A program made the translations under genes and the position numbers. From Desulfobacterales bacterium (GTDB taxonomy: Bacteria > Desulfobacterota > Desulfobacteria > Desulfobacterales > UBA11574), in the NCBI GenBank assembly GCA_030601485.1, contig JAUVTO010000014.1:1-20646 (forward strand): DNA of 20,646 bases, read 5' to 3'. Position 1 is the first letter of the stretch. The number at the start of each line of letters is the position of its first letter. Shown here one piece after another: positions 18,101 to 20,646 of the stretch. The notes beneath the pieces are model-generated. The model ran no database searches. It worked only from the letters and a program-made list of their open reading frames with translations, and was not told where the DNA came from.

Positions 18101-18191
18101 CCCGACCCTGTATGCAAACGGATTCCTGAAAGTCGACGGGCTGTATATTTATCAAATGGAAAATTTCGGTTTTCGCTTAATTCCGATATAA
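12147..18191 (+). CDS. pfaC: PfaC-type polyunsaturated fatty acid / secondary lipid synthase, KS-CLF-DH-DH
   Basis: A 2014-residue megasynthase with the domain order of PfaC. KS (about 5-450) is intact: Cys194 in DAACASS, His328 in ECHGAGTP, His368 in GSVKSMIGH. CLF (about 497-950) has Ala700 at the active Cys position (SDEAASG) but keeps both histidines, as expected of a chain-length factor. A helical linker (about 1080-1125) leads to DH1 (about 1150-1550) and DH2 (about 1655-2010). Both DHs are FabA-like double hot-dog domains: CHFMDDMVMPG with His1433/Glu1447 and AHFYQDPVWPG with His1911/Glu1925. No AT, ACP, KR or ER is present, so partner proteins must supply carrier and reductions. The three inter-domain linkers are built from in-frame 7-bp repeats. 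ATG 12147 is preferred to TTG 12132, though no good Shine-Dalgarno is visible. Same strand as oleA and oleB. Product could be a PUFA, a polyene precursor or another lipid. Confidence 0.9.
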   Translation: MKKRTPIAVVGMACLFPGAPDLNTFWQNIVNKVDATGEVPRDRWIVEPDSMYHSDPMPDKAFSKRSCLIHDFKFDPRGIDLDEELLKELDPLHQMVLTAGREALSSCATPSMNKENIGTVLAAIALPTDASSSITRKILGISFEEKLFGHIASDKPIGLSREECLAGRVTSLPGAILAEGLGLGGGSHTLDAACASSLYAVKFACDELCSFRADAMLAGGVSRPESLYTQVGFSQLRALSPSGRCAPFDQSADGLVVGEGVGMLVLKRLDDALRDHNHIYALIKGIGLSNDMRGNLLAPDSGGQIRAMRSAYADAGWSPQDVDLIECHGAGTPVGDVVELQSLRTLWGESGWSNQQCAIGSVKSMIGHLLTGAGAAGMIKTLLALKNKTLPPSLNFHKASSKSPLNNSPFRVQTQAEPWVRRDKDTPRRAAVSAFGFGGINSHLLFEKWDPEIENCRLKIADYHASTVKHQASMVNSQSSIITHQSSIVDRQSSIQKLPVAIIGMASVFGPLKSLKAFQEAVFRGESIITKRPEDRWNGCDTIADDILDGRGAWGGYMNELSLNLREFRIPPNEIPDILLQHLLMLKVSAEAMKDAGLPLRQERTDMGAYIGIDFDFEATDFHFRWHLQNLVRKWKKTNRPGLTFDDEKETGIWLESLRDAFRPPLTATRTLGALGGVIASRIAREFRFGGPSYVVSDEAASGLKALEIGVRSLQQKETNAVLVGAVDLCGDVRSVITSNQIRPFTRSHKISPFDRSADGSLPGEGAAAVVLKRLDQAIADGDRIYSIIKGIGKAGRGGVNTHTPSKNAYILSLKRSFEDAGISPSSISFFETHGSGNPLEDRVESQALNEFFAGRKATCAIGSVKPNIGHAGAASGLASLVKTSLCLYQEIIPPLNNFIKPGDPSWQSGAFHMPDFPQYWLRDRKDGPRRACTGAMTTDGNCMHVILESFEYESIDRIPEKVTRERKRPLIAERVPVDLEKLYGIHAYAPSISEITKKKSDHEITLMVGGKIPSPLMPETEDRGQRSEDRRQRAEHRAQSTEDSIPAQGGTLLHSGRHPVPGIEHSVSGIRYQEIMNTMAQTNKATADAHKTFLDFSNKLTRSFEKTFDTQTRLIETMISDTGLPVGEFGLENREQKEKIKEPAQLAFSRDMCLEFATGLVARVLGPEFAVVDTYNVRVRLPDEPLMLVDRIISVEGEKRSLGSGRVVTEHDVLPEAWYLDGGRAPVCISVEAGQADLFLCSYLGIDHAVKGERNYRLLDAVVKFHRGLPRPGDVIRYEIDIDHFVRQGDTYLFFFRFEGFIGNSRLISMHNGCAGFFTHEEVQNSGGIILTEEDTCPRAGKKPSDWRDLVPVYTESYTDDALEALRRGDLAGCFGSFFHGIELAESLRLPGGRMKLINRILLLDPEGGRYGLGLIRAEADINPDDWFLTCHFMDDMVMPGTLMYECCAHTLRVFIQRMGWVTAKPGTCYEPVVGVESVLKCRGPVTPETRHVWYEVEIKELGYAPEPYVIAGALMYADGQRIVLFRDMSMKLTGIAREEIEAVWEKKGFKVQGSGTRDQRPDPPATARHERAGVKDQRIGDRGRRTEDRGQKAEARCQRPEIRGQRTEVREQRAEVGIRHPVSSIQHPETIIRKPVIFDRDKILAFAVGKPSEAFGEPYKVFDRDRVIARLPGPPYSFLDRIVSVEPEAWALKPGGWIEAEYDVPPDAWYFKADRTSSMPFCVLLEIALQPCGWLAAYLGSALRSDKDLKFRNLGGNAVLHRVILPDKKTLSMRARMTKVSEAGEMIIEHFDFEVFQDAEMVYSGDTNFGFFTKQALAQQVGIRGAGQQTYCPTADELQRSRSCNFEDQAPLWPDDPNVHPAPSLTMPAKALRMIDRIDTYIPNGGPEGLGFIHGVKQVRPDEWFFKAHFYQDPVWPGSLGIESFLQLIKFMAIDRWKHLVDTHRFEQITGEPHNWIYRGQVIPENKKVEVEAVVTKIINTPVPTLYANGFLKVDGLYIYQMENFGFRLIPI
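13501..13633 (+). repeat. In-frame 7-bp repeat array in the KS-CLF linker
   Basis: Exactly 19 units of 7 bp (133 bp). The first five are AAATTGA/AAATTGC-like, then units of the CAATNNT type, ending in near-perfect CAATCGT copies (13599-13626). Three units make 21 bp, so the peptide repeats every seven residues: HQSSIVD then RQSSIQK, preceded by SQSSIIT. The linker is polar, Ser/Gln-rich and probably disordered. The reverse complement of CAATCGT contains a stop, so only the plus strand is open. Confidence 0.85.
15204..15280 (+). repeat. In-frame 7-bp repeat array (AGGACAG) in the CLF-DH1 linker
   Basis: Eleven 7-bp units, consensus AGGACAG, in an open frame. The peptide reads DRGQRSE, DRRQRAE, HRAQSTE: a seven-residue, Arg/Glu/Gln-rich repeat that is highly charged and likely disordered. 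Because 7 is not a multiple of 3, all three forward frames read the same peptide in rotation, so slippage by whole units shifts the frame but creates no stop within the array. Confidence 0.85.
15319..15367 (+). repeat. Second 7-bp array (GGTATCC) in the CLF-DH1 linker
   Basis: Seven 7-bp units of the type GGCATCC, CGTACCC, GGTATCG, GGTATCC. The peptide reads RHPVPGI then EHSVSGI. A 38-bp spacer with CCCC-GCTCAA-GGGG (15284-15297) separates it from the AGGACAG array. The next linker has the same order of the two unit types. Confidence 0.75.
16795..17038 (+). repeat. Composite in-frame 7-bp arrays in the DH1-DH2 linker
   Basis: Six units of the GGATCAG type (16795-16836), a GC-rich hairpin (CCCGC at 16838-16842 with GCGGG at 16862-16866, plus an inner TGCC/GGCA stem), then 19 units of the GGACAGA type (16871-17003) and five of the ATCCAGT type (17004-17038). 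The peptide contains DRGQKAE and IRGQRTE repeats and ends in HPVSSIQHP. Codon phase is kept throughout and both flanking DH domains are intact. Confidence 0.85.
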
Positions 18192-18195
18192 GTTA

Positions 18196-18251
18196 GACAG
18201 GATAAACAGGATGTTCAGGATATAAAATCAATTTAATCCTGTTATCCTGTC
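18196..18251. repeat. GACAGGAT inverted repeat between pfaC-type gene and oleA
   Basis: GACAGGATAAACAGGAT (18196-18212) pairs with ATCCTGTTATCCTGTC (18236-18251) with one unpaired A. The hairpin lies between the stop at 18191 and the oleA ATG at 18276. It is followed by A, not T, so it is not a standard plus-strand terminator. It looks like a dispersed repeat and could stabilise or process a shared mRNA. Confidence 0.6.
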
Positions 18252-18275
18252 AAAAAAATATGCGAGAATATTTCT

Positions 18276-19316
18276 ATGTTATATACAAAGGTGTATATTG
18301 ATTCATTTGGGTATGAACTGCCTCCCAACGTGGTCACGTCAGATGACATTGAAAAGCGGCTTGAACCCTTATATAAAGCTCTCCATTTTCAAAAGGGACA
18401 ACTGGAGGCGCTCACCGGAATTCGGGAGCGCAGATTCTGGGATCCGGGATTCCCCATGTATGAAGGCGCCGTAAAAGCAGGACAAAAAGCCCTAAATGCT
18501 TCCTTGATTTCTCCTGAAGACGTCGGCATGCTCATATATGGCGGTGTTTGCAGGGACAATTTAGAGCCCGCCACCGCCTGCGCCATATCTCACGGCCTTG
18601 GGATGGGATCAGAAAGCCAGATTTACGATGTTTCAAATGCCTGCCTGGGGGTCTTAAACGGGATGATCCATGCGGCAAATGCAATAGAGCTCGGCCATAT
18701 CAAGGCCGGTCTTGTAGTGTCGTGCGAGTCTGCAAGACAGATCATCGATTTTACCATTGACCGTCTTCTTGAAACCAGGGATATGGATCATTTTAAGAAG
18801 ACCGTCGCGACGCTGACCGGAGGATCAGGGGCTGTGGCCGTACTTTTGACAAAAGCATCTGTTTCCGATACGGGGCATCGTCTTTTGGGAGGGGTCGTAA
18901 GAAGTGCCACCAGACATCATAAGCTGTGCCGATGGGGGCCGGATACCGGCATCCCGGCCAGCGGTCTCCATGTCATGCAGACAGATTCCGTAGGCGTTTT
19001 ACAGCACGGTGTGGCCCTGGGCATAGAAACGTACAACGCGTTTAAGAAAAAATTATCCTGGCCGGATGATAAGCCGGACAAGGTTATTTGCCATCAGGTG
19101 GGCGCAACCCATCAGAGAAATATACTCGAATCTATCGGGATCCCGAAAGATAAGGATTTTACTACGTTCAAACACCTCGGGAACATCGGTACGGTATCCC
19201 TCCCTATCACGGCTGCAATCGCCGAGGAACGGGAGTTTTTGGTTAAAAATGATCTGGTTGGTTTTTTCGGTATCGGCAGCGGTCTGAATTGCCTGATGCT
19301 GGGAATAAAGTGGTAA
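18276..19316 (+). CDS. oleA: OleA, head-to-head acyl thioester condensing enzyme (KAS III-like)
   Basis: A thiolase-superfamily enzyme that joins two long acyl-CoA (or acyl-ACP) chains by non-decarboxylative Claisen condensation to a 2-alkyl-3-keto acid, the first step of long-chain olefin synthesis. The 346-residue protein has the KAS III triad: Cys123 (YDVSNACLGVLNG), His273 (VICHQVGATHQ) and Asn303 (KHLGNIGTVSLP). The N-terminal SFGYELPPNVVTSDDIEKRL and LTGIRERRFWDPG match OleA better than FabH, which usually has shorter loops and a chromosomal fab context. The ATG at 18276 is preceded only by a weak purine stretch. It is the second gene of the plus-strand cluster, 84 bp after the megasynthase. 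A ketone- or pyrone-forming KAS III relative is the main alternative. Confidence 0.88.
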   Translation: MLYTKVYIDSFGYELPPNVVTSDDIEKRLEPLYKALHFQKGQLEALTGIRERRFWDPGFPMYEGAVKAGQKALNASLISPEDVGMLIYGGVCRDNLEPATACAISHGLGMGSESQIYDVSNACLGVLNGMIHAANAIELGHIKAGLVVSCESARQIIDFTIDRLLETRDMDHFKKTVATLTGGSGAVAVLLTKASVSDTGHRLLGGVVRSATRHHKLCRWGPDTGIPASGLHVMQTDSVGVLQHGVALGIETYNAFKKKLSWPDDKPDKVICHQVGATHQRNILESIGIPKDKDFTTFKHLGNIGTVSLPITAAIAEEREFLVKNDLVGFFGIGSGLNCLMLGIKW

Positions 19317-19386
19317 GAATTCGGGTATTGGGTTATGGGAATAGGCGCTTATTAAAGCAGCGCCGACAAAATCTTGTCGATGTTGA

Positions 19387-19475
19387 AATGTCCAATATCC
19401 AATGTTCAATATTCAATGTTCAACTGAAAAATACTTGAAAATTGGATATTGAGAATTCGACATTGGATATTAGCT
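19387..19475. repeat. 7-bp repeats in inverted halves between oleA and oleB
   Basis: Six units of the AATGTCC/AATATCC/AATGTTC type (19387-19428) face five units of the ATTGGAT/ATTGAGA type (19441-19475); the halves are roughly reverse complements and can form a hairpin. The rest of the 180-bp oleA-oleB gap is unremarkable. The repeat makes the oleB frame seem to extend to TTG 19449. Confidence 0.6.
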
Positions 19476-19496
19476 GTTTTGCAGAAGGCACATCTA

Positions 19497-20432
19497 GTGA
19501 CGATTAATGAACAAAATAGTGTTTCCGGACGGAAACAAATAGATATTTCTGAATTTTATCATCTTTACCCGTTTACCTCCCATTACATGGAAATAAACGG
19601 TCTGAAGTATCATTTCCTGGACCAGGGAAGCGGTGATCCTGTTATAATGATTCACGGAAATCCAACCTGGTCTTTCTATTTTCGCAAGCTGATCCGGGAG
19701 TTGTCAGACCGATATCGCACCATAGCACCGGATCATATCGGGTGCGGCCTGTCTGACAAACCCGGTGTTAAACAATACGATTACAGATTGAAAAACCGTG
19801 TCCGTGATTTTAAAGATTTTCTTGACCGGCTTGAGGTTAAGGAAAAAATTACACTGGTGCTCCACGACTGGGGCGGGATGATCGGTATGGTCTATGCGGT
19901 AACATACCCTCAAAGGATCGGTCGAATTGTGATTATGAATACTGCCGCCTTTCTTCCGCCCAAGGGGAAAACGCTTCCCATAAGACTCAAGCTGGTGCGG
20001 AATGTCACGCCATTGGCGACCCTGGCGGTGCAAGGATTTAATCTGTTTGCCTGTGGTGCGCTTTACATGGCCTCTTATAAAGGGCTGAAAAAAGATGTTA
20101 AATCAGGCCTCATCGCTCCGTACAACAGTTGGCATAACCGGATCGCAACCTTAAAGTTTGTTCAGGATATTCCTGTCAGCGAGAAGGATCCAAGTTATGG
20201 CCTTGTCAAGTCTGTTGATGAAAACCTGGTTAAACTCAGACACATCCCCATGCTTATCTGTTGGGGCGAGCACGATTTTGTTTTTGATTCCAAATATCTT
20301 GCCGAGTGGCGGCGCCGTTTCCCAAATGCAGAGGTTCATTCATTTAAAGATGCGGGACATTATGTTCTCGAAGATGCGGCAGGCAGAATTATTCCCCTGG
20401 TTAAGGATTTTCTGAAAAACCATCCGCTTTGA
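19497..20432 (+). CDS. oleB: OleB-like alpha/beta hydrolase (beta-lactone decarboxylase, haloalkane dehalogenase superfamily)
   Basis: In olefin synthesis OleB removes CO2 from the beta-lactone made by OleC, giving a cis-olefin. The fold markers are present: oxyanion-hole motif MIHGNPTWSFYFRKL, DHIGCGLSDKPG, nucleophile elbow LVLHDWGGMIG with Asp124 as nucleophile (as in haloalkane dehalogenases, not Ser), late acid region CWGEHDFVFD, and catalytic His in DAGHYVLED. I prefer GTG at 19497 (311 aa): AGAAGG at 19483-19488 is 8 bases upstream, while the longer frame from TTG 19449 begins in repeat DNA. A true haloalkane dehalogenase cannot be excluded from sequence alone, but the position right after oleA supports OleB. 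Confidence 0.85.
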   Translation: MTINEQNSVSGRKQIDISEFYHLYPFTSHYMEINGLKYHFLDQGSGDPVIMIHGNPTWSFYFRKLIRELSDRYRTIAPDHIGCGLSDKPGVKQYDYRLKNRVRDFKDFLDRLEVKEKITLVLHDWGGMIGMVYAVTYPQRIGRIVIMNTAAFLPPKGKTLPIRLKLVRNVTPLATLAVQGFNLFACGALYMASYKGLKKDVKSGLIAPYNSWHNRIATLKFVQDIPVSEKDPSYGLVKSVDENLVKLRHIPMLICWGEHDFVFDSKYLAEWRRRFPNAEVHSFKDAGHYVLEDAAGRIIPLVKDFLKNHPL

Positions 20433-20507
20433 TTTTTCTTCCGTCATCCAGACTTTTTAAAGCCAAAACCCCCGGAAGATCAAAACCGGATAAATCGGAA
20501 AAGTTAC

Positions 20508-20584
20508 AAGTGAGCTAAAGTCAAGGAGTCGCTACGCTTCGGCTTCTGTACAAATCGGCAGTGTTCCTTAACTTTAGTTCACTT
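20508..20584. repeat. Inverted repeat of the AGTGAGCTAAAGT family, copy 2
   Basis: The 20-base arms at 20508-20527 and 20565-20584 match as reverse complements in 18 of 20 positions around a 37-base centre. The arm sequence is nearly identical to 6890-6909 near ahbD. No ORF is present between the oleB stop and the window end. No T-run follows, so a terminator role is doubtful. Confidence 0.7.
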
Positions 20585-20646
20585 TAGGCACTTTACACTT
20601 TTTAACATTCTTACCATTGACCTTCAACGTTTGCCTGATCAGAAAA

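Overview
The window reads as chromosomal DNA of an anaerobic Desulfobacterota bacterium, most likely a sulfate-reducing relative of the Desulfobacterales. The evidence is a siroheme-dependent heme branch (ahbD, hemB, ahbC), a PPi-type phosphofructokinase, a PfaC-type megasynthase next to an OleA/OleB pair, and many short intergenic repeats. The assignment is inferred from gene content; no rRNA or tRNA lies in the window.

Layout. 1-1360 (minus) is the N-terminal part of smc, cut by the window edge. 1862-5673 (plus) holds an SBF-like sodium-dependent transporter, then a PPi-dependent phosphofructokinase with its own promoter and a dyad near the start of transcription, then a CBS-CBS-ACT protein 20 bp downstream. 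5710-11486 (minus) holds, in transcription order, a ClpX-like AAA+ ATPase, ahbC, hemB and ahbD. These genes are separated by repeat elements, two of which have inverted ends typical of small non-autonomous mobile elements. 11570-11720 (minus) looks like a structured small RNA or attenuated leader: three consecutive hairpins, the last followed by a T-run, with no minus-strand gene upstream. 12147-20432 (plus) encodes a 2014-aa KS-CLF-DH-DH polyketide/PUFA-type synthase (PfaC architecture), then OleA (head-to-head thiolase) and OleB (alpha/beta hydrolase, beta-lactone decarboxylase family).

How the genes work together. HemB makes porphobilinogen, and AhbC and AhbD complete heme b from siroheme-derived intermediates. 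The Pfa-type protein elongates and dehydrates acyl chains, OleA would condense two acyl thioesters head to head, and OleB would act late to give an olefin. The adjacency suggests a dedicated unsaturated-hydrocarbon or secondary-lipid pathway. The partner genes (pfaA/B/D-like, ACP, oleC, oleD) are not in the window.

The most unusual sequence signal is a window-wide fondness for repeats with a 7-bp unit. They lie in several intergenic regions and, in phase and without stops, in all three inter-domain linkers of the PfaC-like protein, where three 7-bp units give a seven-residue peptide repeat.
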